Position numbers and translations under genes: made by a program
Shown here: positions 35,881 to 47,307 of the stretch, in pieces
Position numbering within the stretch: the stretch's first letter is position 1
Layout: each line of letters starts with the position of its first letter
Source of the DNA: Eleusine coracana subsp. coracana
Lineage: Eukaryota > Streptophyta > Magnoliopsida > Poales > Poaceae
DNA: 64,000 bases
Reading direction: 5' to 3'
Assembly (NCBI GenBank): GCA_032690845.1
Contig: CM064426.1
Span: 60,302,631-60,366,630, forward strand
Notes under the pieces: model-generated
What the model was told of the DNA's origin: nothing
The model's input: the letters and a program-made list of their open reading frames with translations, nothing else
Databases searched by the model: none

Positions 35881-36684
35881 TCAAGCATAGTAAATATCAT
35901 CATTATCAGAAATTTCAGCAAGCTCAGATTTTGTTGTAAGATATGAACGACCTTGTAATTTAATTCCAGCACCCTTAGAACTTGAAGAATCATTAATATT
36001 ACTAGGTATAGAATTAGAATTAACATGTTGTTGAATTTTTGGACCTTTATTTTTCAAACTAGTAGCTCTTTCTAAATCAGCTTGTACAATTTTAGCATGG
36101 GTCATTGGTAACAAAGTAATTTTAGTTCCTTTATGCATAAAAATGTACTTATTACTTCTATCATGGTGTACATCATCATTATCAAATTCCCAAGGTCTAT
36201 CCAATAAAGGTGAACATGCTTGCATGGGTACGACATCACAATCAACAGAATCCACATAAAAACTAATAGAAAAAGGAACTCTGTAAGTTTGTGTTACCTT
36301 AGCTTTTCCAGAGTCGTTTAACCACTGAATGTAGTACGGATGTGGATGTGGACGTGTGGTCAAAGCAAGTTTGTTGACTATATCAGAACTCACTAAGTTA
36401 TTGCAGCTCCCTCCATCAATGACGACACGTGCTCGGCGGTTCTTGATGACGAAAAAAATCTGGAACAAGTTATAGCGTTGTATCGTCTCGGGCTGATGAA
36501 CTTGTGTGCTAAGGACACGTTGAACAACAATGTTCATGTATCCTGTGGTGTCTCCGCCTCCAAGGACGAGGTCACTGCTGGTGGCAGCGACGTCCTCCTC
36601 CTCATCCTCCACATCGGAGGTGCTCATGTAACCGCCATCGTCTGTCGTCACATATGCCCGCCTACTTAGACAATCTTTCTGCAT
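35881..36684 (-). pseudogene. Gypsy protease region
   Basis: Begins just after the Gag zinc knuckle (QKDCLSRRAYVTTDDGG). A low-complexity linker (SDVEDEEEDVAATSSD) is followed by the aspartic protease part with IDGGSCNNLVSSDIVNKL; the catalytic D-T/S-G is here DGG. Then comes the conserved VVPMQACSPLLDRPWEFDND. A close relative of the protease at 59179-60101, where the motif is DTGSC. Confidence 0.85.
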
Positions 36685-37902
36685 ATGATCAAGTCCATGG
36701 CAGCGATGGCACTAAATCCCTGTAGTGCGCCCCGTCGAAGCAACAGAGGAGGCACTACTAGCTGGTACCTGCACAGAAGTTTTACCTGAGCGCATAGAAG
36801 GTGCAGGGGCTGATCTTGGGGCTGCAGAAACAACACCGGTTCCCTTCTTAGCTGCTGGTGGGGGCGGCCGGAAAGATGGTCTGGGCAGCCCCAAAGTCCC
36901 CGTCAAGCGTGGGGGATAGGAGTTTCTTGACTTGCTGTACTCCTCAAAAGCTTGGAAAAGTCCCTATGATTCTTTCTCTGCAAGCATAGCATACTAGAAA
37001 CACTGGGTAAGTGTATAATATTCTTTATAATCAAGGATGTCCTGAATTTCTTTTCTTAAACCAGAATAAATGCGTCAAATCTAATCCTCTACTTTTTCAA
37101 CTACAGCACAACAAATTAAACCCTTCTGAAGCTCACTAAAGTACTCCTGAACAGTTTTATCTCCTTATTCTAAACGCTACAGTTTATTATGAATCTCTCT
37201 ATAAAAAGAAGGAGAAACAAAACGATCACGCATTGTTACCTTAAGTTCTTCCCAAGTAGTAGGCAAATCAGTTTCAGCAGCTAGACCACTCCACCAAACA
37301 ATAGCAAAGTCCTTAAACTCACTAGTGGCTTGTCTAACTCTATGTTATTCAGGAACAAGGTGGGCATTAAATTTTTGTTCTATAGTCATCTCCCAATCAA
37401 GATAAACATCACCATCATACTGACCCAAAAACGAAGGAATTGAAAACTTAATTTTAGCATACGGGTCATCTGGAGCATAGTTACCGTGTGGACGACAATT
37501 GTAGTTATGAAAACCACCCATACCTTGAGTATTATGTTGCAAACGACGTCATAATCGTGCGGTCCTTGTAGCTGACCTATCCATGGTGCCATCAGCCTTA
37601 TATACCGTGTCTTCATCATGGATGTCTTCAACGTCGTTGTTGTTGTTATTGGTATTCGTATTGTTGGTTTTGGGAGCGTTCTCCAATGCGACAACCTGAT
37701 CGGTTAACTTAGAGACCCGTTTCTCCAACCGCTCGATGCTTTCTCCAATGTGGAGCTTGCTGACCGTATCAGTAACGGCTCTTGTGATCGTCTCTGCCAA
37801 ATTACTCTGAGCAGCCTGTAAAGCCTTCTGGAGCTGCTCTTGGCTCACGCACTCAGCAAATTGTGAGGGTGAAGCCATCTCTCCGTCGTCACTTTCTGCC
37901 AT
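36685..37902 (-). pseudogene. Gypsy gag, frameshifted
   Basis: The likely start MAESDDGEM is at 37902. It continues with a coiled-coil-like segment (ESIERLEKRVSKLTDQVVAL) and an Asn-rich run. The Gag core follows in shifted frames (IPSFLGQYDGDVYLDWEMTI, EQKFNAHLVPE, FAIVWWSGLAAETDLPTTWE). It ends in a CCHC knuckle (CHRCHGLDHMQKDC) at about 36675-36716. Several in-frame stops and shifts. Confidence 0.8.
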
Positions 37903-38595
37903 CACAAACACCAAAATAGGAAACAAACAGTGAAGGTTATCCCTAAAAAATAGCTAAGCAGTGGTGCCTCTCAACACAACAAAAGGAAACTCCTTACAAA
38001 GTTCTGAAAAGCAAAAAAAAAGGATACCAGGGAGGTATGTTCCACAATTGCAAGGGTCACAAAAGAACCTATGTGCTGTCCAGAAGAAATATGTAGAGCT
38101 AGGAAGGCCAAATATATATATATGAGTGACACACAAATCAAAAACAGATAGTAAAGCTGAATAAGTGCCCAAGTAACTTGTCCCTAGTTGCTGATCCAAA
38201 TATATTCTAGTACAGTAGTGATAGCAAAGTAGAAACAAGGAGACAAAGGCACACAGGCGATAACAGGGGGCTAAGTGCAAAATAGCCAAATCCAGAAATT
38301 TCAGGGGGCTAGATGTAGCACTAGTAGAAATCCCAAATTTCTTTTTTTTTATTTTATTTTTTTGATATTTTTCTCCAACTCACTAACAATGGGGGAGAAT
38401 CCACAGAAAATTTCAGCTTGGGCACAAACTCAACACTACGGACTCTAAAATTGAAATATGCAGAGGCTAAACACGTGGTTTTGGGCGGAGGGAAAATTTT
38501 TTTGGGCTTTTCTGTGGACGATAGGATGAACATAAAACGAAATTAACTAAGGGTAGTACGTACCTGACGGTGCACCTGAAGCTCTGATTACCACT

Positions 38596-39473
38596 TGAGG
38601 TGGACAAGGATTCCCGATCTTCCGAAAGGTTCTGGATACGTTGATTTGGTCGGAGGCGACACACAAATCGATCCAGCTCCTCTGGTTATCAACCGTCCTA
38701 AAATGATTGACCTTGCCAAGAAGGCTAATTCCTGCCTGCAAATCAAGAACATAAGCAAGAACAAAGAAGAATGCAACATAATTGCAGATGTATTATGAAT
38801 CTCACGAAGTTGGGGTCTCACAAACCGTGATGACGGCGAAACTGTTATGAACAGAATAATCTAAGAAAAATCCGAACCCTAATGGTGCGGTGGCGGCTGT
38901 ATATGAAGACCCTAGGGTCGTGCAAGACCCTCTGGACGCGCCCCTAATTGGGCTCAACTAGATACAAAGCCCAAAGGCCAAAAACAGGCGACACAACACC
39001 GAAACAGATTGTGGATCCTCTCTTATTTTGACGATTCCCAATGACTCCGGATGAATTTTTATATGAGACCTACGGCATTGGAAAGGTCTTATTCTTATCT
39101 TTCCGTGCATATGTAGAACGTCCAAATCCGAGTCCGTATGCGTCCTAGGCATCTGTTTTAGTACAAACTGGTCCTGAGCCCCAAAACAGACTCGAAGTCA
39201 GTTTTGGTTGGGTCTCCACCTTGGCTTCCATGTACTTGCTGGTCCTCCACGTCTCCAAGTCCTTCTCCCATCATCTCCTGGTCCTCTCCATGGTTCCTAA
39301 TTACAATATAATCATTAGGTAGCAAACCATTCTCAAAAGTGACATATAATAAAGAATATAGGAACGAGCTCACCTCTAAATTTAGTCGTCGTGCACGAGC
39401 TCTAGTCATTGGACCTTGCAAGTCTAGAATTGGAGGAGTGTTGAATGTATCCTTAGGCGTGATGTCCTCATCA
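38596..39473 (-). repeat. 5' LTR of the nested gypsy element
   Basis: 878 bases, TGAGGTGGACAAGG ... GTCCTCATCA (plus-strand reading). The primer site TGGTAATCAGAGC lies directly inside (38580-38595, minus strand). Confidence 0.9.
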
Positions 39474-40015
39474 TGCCCTCCCCTGCTCTCACTGTCGACC
39501 ACAAGTATGTTGTCCTCTTTCCTCTTTGCGCACGGCACGCGCACCTGCTCTCCCTACCAACCATGCACGGTGTGCACACCTGCTCTCCCTATCAGTTGCA
39601 CCTGCCTCTCTCCTCTTCCTATCGGACACGACCACCTCTTATCTCCGCTAGATCGTATTCGCCTTCTCTGTCTGTCGCCTTTCAAAATCCACCCTCCTGG
39701 GCACCTCCTAGGGTTCAATGGCAGCAGTGTGAGATGGCCTATCGAGGGAGAGAATGGGACCATCCTCATTTCTCTTCGAGAAGCAAGAATCAGGATTGAA
39801 AATAAGACCCACCAATCGATCTAACAAGGGGAGAGGGACAGAATGCACAATGAACACACAAATAGATTGTACTAGGTAATGGCGAGTGATGGAAACAAAC
39901 AGCAATGGCACCAAAGGCATCAAAAAGCTTATTGATGGCATGTAGGGAACTTTGATAATTTTCATAGCACAGAAGGAAACACGTAAAATGTTTGTGGCAC
40001 GAAGGGAATTCACTC

Positions 40016-40516
40016 TTCATTGCCAATTGAACTTATTTAGTGAGGTATGCAACTTATTGTTCCCTTGCATTGTGTTGACAACTAAATTCAGCCAAGACCT
40101 GACTCTACTAAAACAGGTCAAATCGGTTTCTGAAGGATTGTTAGGTGGTCTAACTAGTTTCTCTCATGCATTCATGTTGACAAGATGGTCAAGGAACATG
40201 TCAAAGTCAATCTGGTTTATGAAGTATGTCATATAACCAATTTGGCTTCCATAGAGGTCGTCTAAATAAGTTGGAAAAATATATAGTTTGGCTAATATAG
40301 ACTTTGGATGAAAATATGATCATATTTGGTAAAATCCCAAAGTTCTGGGAGAGTGGTCTTGTTGGTTTCTGAAACCGGGTAGACCGAGTTTAGGCATAAT
40401 CCGAATAGTATTATATTTTCCTCGGTATTGGTAAGAAAACTTGATTTCCTTGGAGTCAAGACGAGCCACACCCATGCTGTAAAACTAAAGGTCCATGGTC
40501 AAAATGAGGGCATCCA
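40016..40516. other. Intergenic DNA, nothing recognised
   Basis: AT-rich, perhaps retroelement debris; no supported feature. Confidence 0.35.
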
Positions 40517-42722
40517 TGTAGGAGAATAGAATAGGTTGAATGGATTGATTGTATTACTAAGCCTCATGGGCGGATTATATAGGAGTACATTAATTACTTA
40601 GGGGGTAAGAACCCTCCCTTAGAGATAAGGAAAGCCGGGATTACACAATCCTAATCTACCATATCTAGAGATAAACCAATATACTATAACCCCCCCCCCC
40701 CCTCCACACACACAGTCACAACGGGAATGATACAGACATTTTGGCTGGAGTGCTCAAGCAAGGTGGTAGCCCTTTGTGCCAATGTCGAGGTAGCCAAGAT
40801 GAAGGCGTGTAGCCATGATCTGATGTCATGCTTGAAGTAGTCGTGGTCGTTGAGGTTGTCGAGATAGCCGGTGAAGAACCACACCAATGCCGAGGGCACA
40901 AGAAGGTGCCACGAAGTGGAGCGCATAGAAGAAGGCGCCATAGACGAAGATGGTGACACAATCGAGGCATCATGAGGTAGAAGGTTGATGCCGAAGTTGA
41001 TTTAGTCGAACCGCCATGGACGAGGTGTCCCTCAGGTTTACCAGACCCGAGAGCACGTCATGGATGAAGGCATGCTCTGGTGTTCCCAATACTGAGCGTA
41101 CGGAGGTAGAAGATCCAACCATGTGTCATCATCTTTAGGATTAGTAGAGGAGGTCTCGACGACCATGACGGCGCGTGGAACAACGAGGAAGAAGATATCG
41201 ATGCAGCCGAGGTTGTCGGAGTAGAAGAAGTAGTCAAAGAAGAGTCGGCGATGCTGGCGACGAGGTTGTACTGACGAAGCGAAGAGGTGCAGCCGATCCA
41301 TAGCCCTAAGGACCATGCAGCTTGGCGTAGTGGTCATGGTAGTAGTGGTTGTATAAGTTGGCGAAGAGCTCGAACAGCCTTGTGAAGACCTTGCACATGT
41401 GGGACGCTATGATGTAGCAACGGCAATAAAGATGCAGCGATGAAGACCACGGGTGGCGACATTGTGACGCAACAGAACGACACAACCGCAGCCATCGGAG
41501 TCAGTGGTGATACGCACTCTCAGGACAACCGTCCCAAAAACACGTGTGCCACGCCATAACACAAGTCGGGTGATCAATCCGAGGGTATAGGCGTAAGGCA
41601 AACGAAGTTGTCGAGGATGACCGGCGCAAAGACCTTGTGGCGGAGGGGCCTGGCGGCGCCGCGAGAGGGGCGCCCCTACGTGCACCACACGCCAAGACGG
41701 GCCACATAGTTGTCGATAAGGAGGAGCCGGTGACGATGTCAATGTAGAGGCGCACGAAGTCGACGGTGGTGCAACGCAATCTGGATCAGTGATCGAGCAA
41801 AAATCAGAGAAAGCTATAAAAATAAAAGCAGCAACAACTTTATGTGTGAACTTCTTGGGTACGCATAGCACAAGAGCTCTCAACCTGTTATCCCACCACG
41901 CTCATGTGGTCAACGAGAGAGGGAGAGAGGTGGCAGCACATAGAGAGGGCACACGGACGAGGTGTAGATGGCGAGCGACGCGTAAGCCGTGTCAAGCTCA
42001 GCGAGGGCGTGGGGATGGTCGAAGCAAGCGGCGATGAGGGGGAGGTCAGAACCGACGGTGACGCAAGGGGAGTCAAGCCCGTCGGCGGATCCCATGGCGA
42101 GGGAAGAGGCCATCCCAACAGCGCAGGAGGGGTTGATGCCAGCGACGCGCGCGATGGAGGACCTCGGAGGCAGTCGGGGTGGAGGAGGAGCACGACCACA
42201 CCCGGGTGAGTCCTTTACAAGTTGTTATTGCTTGATGACGACCTAAGATAATGGCGGTAGATCGGATCGATCAACCACGTGATGTTGGAGGGCGCAGCCC
42301 CCGACGGAGATCGACATGGTGATCTCCTGGGGGGCATGCCCTGTTGGAGGGTGCAGCCCCCGACGGAGATCGACATGGTGATCTCCCGGGGTCACACTAG
42401 GGCATCGTGGAGGCGACGCGCTGCAGCAGCGCCTTGAAGAGCAGGGGCGGCGGCGATACGAGATGAGGTGCGCCGGTGACGCTAGGATTTTGGGAGGGTG
42501 GGCAGCGGAAGAAAAAAAAAGATCGAGTTTAGGCTCTATACCATGTGAGAGAAAATAGATGAGAATAATATAATGGGATTGTATTGCTAAGCCTCATGAG
42601 TAGAGATTATATAGGAGTACATAATTACTTAGGGGGTAAGAATCCTCCCTTAGAGATAAGGAAAGCCGAGATTACACAATTCTAATCTGCCATATCTAGA
42701 GATAAACCAATATACTCTAACA
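40517..42722 (-). mobile_element. Small LTR retroelement without pol (copia-like)
   Basis: Short LTRs of about 175 bases (40517-40689 and 42546-42722) share AGCCTCATG.G, ACTTAGGGGGTAAGAA and CCATATCTAGAGATAAACCA. The minus strand gives TGTTAGAG ... CTCTCA, a primer-like site TGGTATAGAGCC just inside the right LTR, and a polypurine tract with 13 G (plus-strand C run 40690-40702) next to the left LTR. Flanks ATCCA (40512-40516) and ATCTA (42723-42727) are a target duplication with one mismatch. The 1.85-kb interior is GC-rich and contains no reverse transcriptase, integrase or protease motif. Confidence 0.78.
41038..42530 (-). other. GC-rich interior of the small LTR element
   Basis: Minus-strand ORFs (for example 41910-42113, MASSLAMGSADGLDSPCVTV) match no retroviral domain I know and are interrupted. 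Two tandem units of about 67 bases with CAGCCCCCGACGGAGATCGA occur at 42286-42400. Composition differs from neighbouring elements. It may be captured host sequence or a very decayed Gag. Confidence 0.45.
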
Positions 42723-43382
42723 ATCTAAATCGAAAAAGAATTCATCTATACACTTTTATCTTCACACATTACTTTTTTAACCTTAATTTCATTTTTCTCT
42801 CGTCTCGATGGCATTTCTAGCTGTCTTGATCGATGCTGGAACAGTCCACGATGATCCTTCCCCGACAGGGCCCTCCTGGGAGGGTTTTTTTTTTCTGGTT
42901 TTCATGATGACCCGTGAAAAACTGAGTGCGAGAACTGGTTTAACTGGTTTTAGAAACTGGTCTGACCTGTTTTGCTGAGAGTTGCGAGTTGCTAGTTCTA
43001 CAATTCTGCACAGGAACATGGTCATGTTTAATGGTAATTTTTCTGCTTCAATACATTGCAAATAGAAGTCCATTTGAATTGTATTTATATGAAGCATGTG
43101 TTCCCATGTTAAAAAAACTAATTATTTCTTGAAGATTTTTAGATATTTAGTTCATAAATATATATGTTTAAGCTGTAGAAAAGAGTTGTCTAGCCATAGG
43201 ATTATATTAACTGCTCTTTTGTTTACATGTTTACTAGAAATGCTGAGAGCCTTGTACTCGCTTTGGGCCCGTTAGACCCAATATTCGAAATGCATCTGAC
43301 CGACTGGAGCAGCTGTGATGGGCCCGTTCCAACGGGAATGAAAATGGGGTTGCAGGTTTATTTCTGAAGATTTAGTAGCTGC
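42723..43382. other. Upstream region of the NBS-LRR-type pseudogene
   Basis: No gene. Contains a T run near 42886 and repeated AACTGGTTT words near 42932-42960. The promoter of the downstream pseudogene should lie here, but no element stands out. Confidence 0.4.
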
Positions 43383-46300
43383 ATGGCAGATACCGACCAA
43401 ACCATCATGCGTTCTGAGGTAAAAACGTTGGCACCTTACTTCTATTTCGCTTTAATCACAATCAGTAAGAACTATTGGTAGAGAGGGAGTCCTAATCTCA
43501 ACGATGGCCACCCGATGGACTAATTGATTCATATATTTGAATGCGTGTAGGTTATCATAGCGGCTAACATTGATGCTGCTGCTGAACAAATTCTGGATCA
43601 ACTGAAGGCGGACACCAGTAGTGAAGGCAGAAGCAAAGGGAATGTCATATACTTCGATGGTTGGGACGGGCTGGGCGCATCTGCCGTCCTGCAAGCCGTC
43701 GCTCAACGTCTAGCCGCGGTTTCAGGAGTACCGACAGGGCTGCAGTTTGGAAAGATCATCCACATCTGACTGCTCCAAGTGGCAGAGCAGAAGGGCGTTT
43801 CAGAGAGCTCTGGCACATCAGCTGGAGCTTCCTACTGAGGTGATGGAGATGTTCGATAAACAAGATGAAGACGATGACTACCACGGGTTGGACCAGGGAT
43901 CCCGCCTCGGGATACAAGTTCAAAGGGCTATGCATCGGCGGATACAGGATCTCAACTGCAGGTTCCTGGTGATTTTCCACAATGGAAGCAACGAGGAGAT
44001 CGATCTAGCCAGCTTCGGCTTCCCTCTGTCCGAGTACTTGGACAACAAGGTGCTGTGGACCTTTCAAGGGAGATTTCGGCTCTACCCCAAGATCAAAATC
44101 CGTGAGGCCTTGCGCAAGAGCACTGCAACGAACAACACTGATGTTTTTATTTCGGCATCTAAACCTGATGAGAGAGACCCACAGGAGTTCTGGCCCGTCC
44201 TTGTCTGTCAAGAGGCTGCAGAAGTTGCACAACAAAGCATGATGACCAGTATTATTCGTGGAATCGGTATTGATCAACTGGCCGAGACCTTCATCTTGCA
44301 CATGCTGAAGCTATGCTGCATAGGCCAACACTTCATGATGGACTATGATTTGGCCACCCACGCCGGCAACTATTGGATATGCGATGGCATCTTACACCAG
44401 CTACAACTGGGAGACGATGATGAGTTATGGCAAGCTGCTGATGCTTTCAAGCGTGAGATGATTTTAGATGTGGATTACTATAAATACAACCACCAGTATT
44501 TTCCTTCTTACCTGTTAAGGTATGCCAACAGCAAGCCACACTGGACATCGCGTCCCTACGAGTTCCTTCCCATCCCCGCCGGCGCCATTCCTAATGCAGA
44601 TATGTTCCAAGATTTCGATAATCTTAATGTGCTGAAGCTATCACATCGGACCTTCAACTTCTCATCACCTCCATTTGCCGACTGCCATAACCTTAAGTTT
44701 CTATGGCTGGAAAACTGCCGTGATGACCATAAAGAAATGAACAATGTTGTCAGGCCCCCAGGAGCAGCACTCCAACGTTGCTTGGGGCGCCTGTTAGTTC
44801 TCCACATGCTGGACACATGCTGTGATCAGATATTGTCGGCGCAGATAATGGGTCTTATGACACAGCTCAGGGAGCTAAATGTGATAGGAGCCCAGGACTG
44901 GGACTTGGGCCACTTGCGGGGGCAGCTACCTAGCATCCGCAAGCTCCGAGTAACAAAGTCCAGAATCAAATGCAGTAGTAGTAGCTCTTCAGAAAATGAT
45001 GACTTATTTTCAGGGATGGAAAAGGTGGAGTTGCTTGACTTTTCAGGAAACAACATTAGTAAAGGCATGAAAAGCATAACTATTGGAGCCCTAGAGACCG
45101 TCATCATTGATGATGGATGTGTTGGGCTGGAACAGATCTCATTCAGGGGGTGTGCTAAACTGAAGAATGTATTATTGAGAGGATTGTTCAAGGAGCTTAA
45201 AAGAATTGATATCTCGGGCATGGCGGTGAAGACACTCGATCTCAGCACGGTGATAGCCAAGGAACTGGATGAGCTCACTGCACTTGAGTGTAACGAGCTA
45301 TGCACAATTCTATGGCCACCTAAGGAAAACATGAAGGAACTTTTGAGTAAGGTACACGTCAGTAATACCCCTGTGGAGTGTGGAGGGCCGCCGTCTAAGC
45401 AGATCATCATCGTCCATGAAGTTCAGCGGACTATCTCCCATGGAGTATGATTGGTATATTTTCGTAAGAGATATGAGGCTTCTCCGTTCACTCGTGCCCG
45501 TCACAGAACCTTTTTGGATACACCCTACTATTGCAATAAGTGTGCATCTAGAGATTTCCTCTCCCATTGCTATTGCTTCTGATGTTGGTGGCAGCGAAGA
45601 AAACAGACGGATGATCGTTAAGAGCAATGAGGAGACTGGAATTACTAATAGTACTGCACCGGTATACACTGCCGCCTTGAAGGAGCAGGTGCACCAGGCA
45701 ATAGCCAAGGAGATGGCGACGATGGTGTTGCTCCAAAAATTACCATCTCACATATATGGCCTCCTCGTCTGAAAGAAAGAAATAACTGCTACGTATACAT
45801 ACAATACCGTCATCAGCCGATGAGGACCAAATTACTGCACGAGACTAGTAGTATTACTGTACCGGATATAATTAGTCGCAGTGTTGTTATTCTTCACGTC
45901 CACGACAGCAAGTCCATGGCCCGCTCCAAGGCCGCTGCTGGGAGAGGCTATTGTGGTGCCGAGTTGAGAGGTGCCCGAATTTGGAATGCGTCTTCAGCTG
46001 TCCCCAGGTCGATGAACGTGACACATGTTTGTCAACAGACGACATTGTGGTCGTCACAGCTCCCCAGGGTGCGCTGTATTTGGAAATTTAGCAGACCATC
46101 CTCTAATTTTCAGATGTTCTTGTGGTTGGAATTTGTGCACGTGGACTTGTGCCCCCGGCTGACACATGTGCTCCCCTTGTCCTCGAAGCTGATTCTCCGA
46201 GGTTATGGTTATGACACACTACTAAGTCTGGTGACCATCGAGATGGCGTGGTGTGGTGATCTCAAGGAAGTATTCGCCGTTGATGATATTGACAACCAAA

Positions 46301-46632
46301 AAGGTTGGAAGCAGAAAGCAACAGGTGTGGTAAAATTTCCTGGGCTGAAGCATATTCATCTGCACGAGCTGCCCATGATGCATGGAATCTGCGGGCATTG
46401 GAGGATTTATGCGCCCGACCTCCAGAGCATCAAGATCAGGGGCTGCTGGAGCCTCACGCGCCTGCCATTTGTCTGGGGTGAGAGGAGCCACGACAAGAAG
46501 GTGGAGTGCAACTGCGAGAAGGAATGGTGGGACAGACTCAAATGGGACGCCAAACATGATTCGTCCCTCTACAAACCGACACACCCCCGGTACTACAAAA
46601 AGACCATGCTTAAGGGCTCTGTGCTGGTATGA
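43383..46632 (+). pseudogene. NBS-LRR-type disease-resistance gene, multiply frameshifted
   Basis: Looks like a member of a grass NBS-LRR family. Exon 1 (43383-43418) encodes MADTDQTIMRSE; a GT-AG intron (43419-43550) is followed by VIIAANIDAAAEQILDQL and a degenerate P-loop, FDGWDGLGASAVLQAVAQRL, lacking the Walker A lysine. An extra base near 43768 shifts the frame. A long open stretch to 45450 then gives DCSKWQSRRAFQRALAHQL, FLVIFHNGSNEEIDLASFGF, the winged-helix-like EAAEVAQQSM region and LRRs (NLKFLWLENC, QLRELNVIGA, KVELLDFSGNNIS). Further shifts near 45440 and 45950-46050 and a TGA near 45770 break the C-terminal LRRs. These end IHLHELPMMHGICG, IRGCWSLTRLPFVW and CEKEWWDRLKWD, with TGA at about 46630. 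Without those lesions it would be about 1050 residues. No function is expected. Confidence 0.85.
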
Positions 46633-47307
46633 GGTATGTGCGCGCACAAAAAAAATATGTTCTTTTCTGTCTTGCTAACCTGAACGATCGAGTTAATGAG
46701 AATATTGCTTCGTTTGCTTGTTGGATTGCAGTTGCAGCAAGATATAGCTCCACTGCAGTATTGCGACGTACGGCGCAGCTGCTTTTAATTTGTTGGATCG
46801 AGTTAGTGAAATCTGCAAGGACGGGTCCGTCTTGTGCAGTAGTCGGCACCTCTGCTTTGATCTCACCGGCTGTTTTTTCCTTTTATTCTGGCTTCTTCAG
46901 AATGATGCATGCCCTTCTCGATCGCCTCTGTTGGTATGGCCGGCAGCTGCGTCGACCACAGCTTCATCGCAATGCCATGGTGTGACTAGCTAGTATCTGC
47001 ATCGTCCAGTTGAATTTGGCTTTTTTTTTTTGCTTGTGTTGTTTTAAATGGTCGACCATGGTTGGTCATGTTGTTTTAAATGGTCGACCAACTGCTACCA
47101 TAAAAAAATACGTTTCTTTACTGTTGCTTGTATCTACGTTCAATCATCAGCAGCTGGATACGTTTCTTTCGGCTGCTGGTGCAGATTGCTGCGCTGCGTG
47201 TTTTGTGGATTGTACGTCCTTTTTTCATTGTGGAGGCATGGGTTATGTTAACTTTAATTTGTGTGGGCTGTTTTGTTGACCTGTTTTTTCAAATCTGAAG
47301 TAGGCAG
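46633..47307. other. 3' flank of the NBS-LRR-type pseudogene
   Basis: No gene. A short tandem duplication, TTGTTTTAAATGGTCGACCA, occurs twice at about 47039-47091. Confidence 0.5.

Larger units (their letters stand above)
33369..39473 (-). mobile_element. Ty3/gypsy LTR retrotransposon, defective, nested
   Basis: Delimited by a perfect 5-base duplication TGCCC (33364-33368 and 39474-39478). LTRs lie at 33369-34290 and 38596-39473 and end ...TCCTCATCA. The minus strand carries, in order, a tRNA-iMet primer site (TGGTAATCAGAGC, next to 38595), gag, protease, reverse transcriptase, RNase H remnant, integrase C-terminus and a polypurine tract (AAGAGGAGGAGGA next to 34291). Gene order is the Ty3/gypsy one. 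The middle of pol is deleted and gag is frameshifted, so it cannot move by itself. The LTRs differ by a few percent by eye plus an indel of about 45 bases. Confidence 0.92.
33023..40015. mobile_element. Long-TIR (Mutator-like) element, host of a nested gypsy element
   Basis: About 85-100 bases at the left (GAGCAAATTCCCTATGTGCC, CCTTCTATGACATAGAAAAC) match the reverse complement of the right end (GAGTGAATTCCCTTCGTGCC, CCTTCTGTGCTATGAAAATT). Removing the gypsy element 33369-39473 leaves an element of about 890 bases with a pyrimidine-rich middle (CTCTCCCT.. near 33270-33340 and 39550-39640). No exact 9-base flanking duplication remains (both flanks contain TTCAT). Long TIRs without transposase suggest a non-autonomous Mutator-like or foldback element. 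Confidence 0.6.

Noticed and set aside
33364..40024. 9-base target duplication for the outer long-TIR element
   Set aside because: Flanks share only TTCAT; no exact duplication could be shown.
40684..42246. Many overlapping ORFs on both strands
   Set aside because: Composition-driven ORFs inside a small LTR element; no known domain in any frame.
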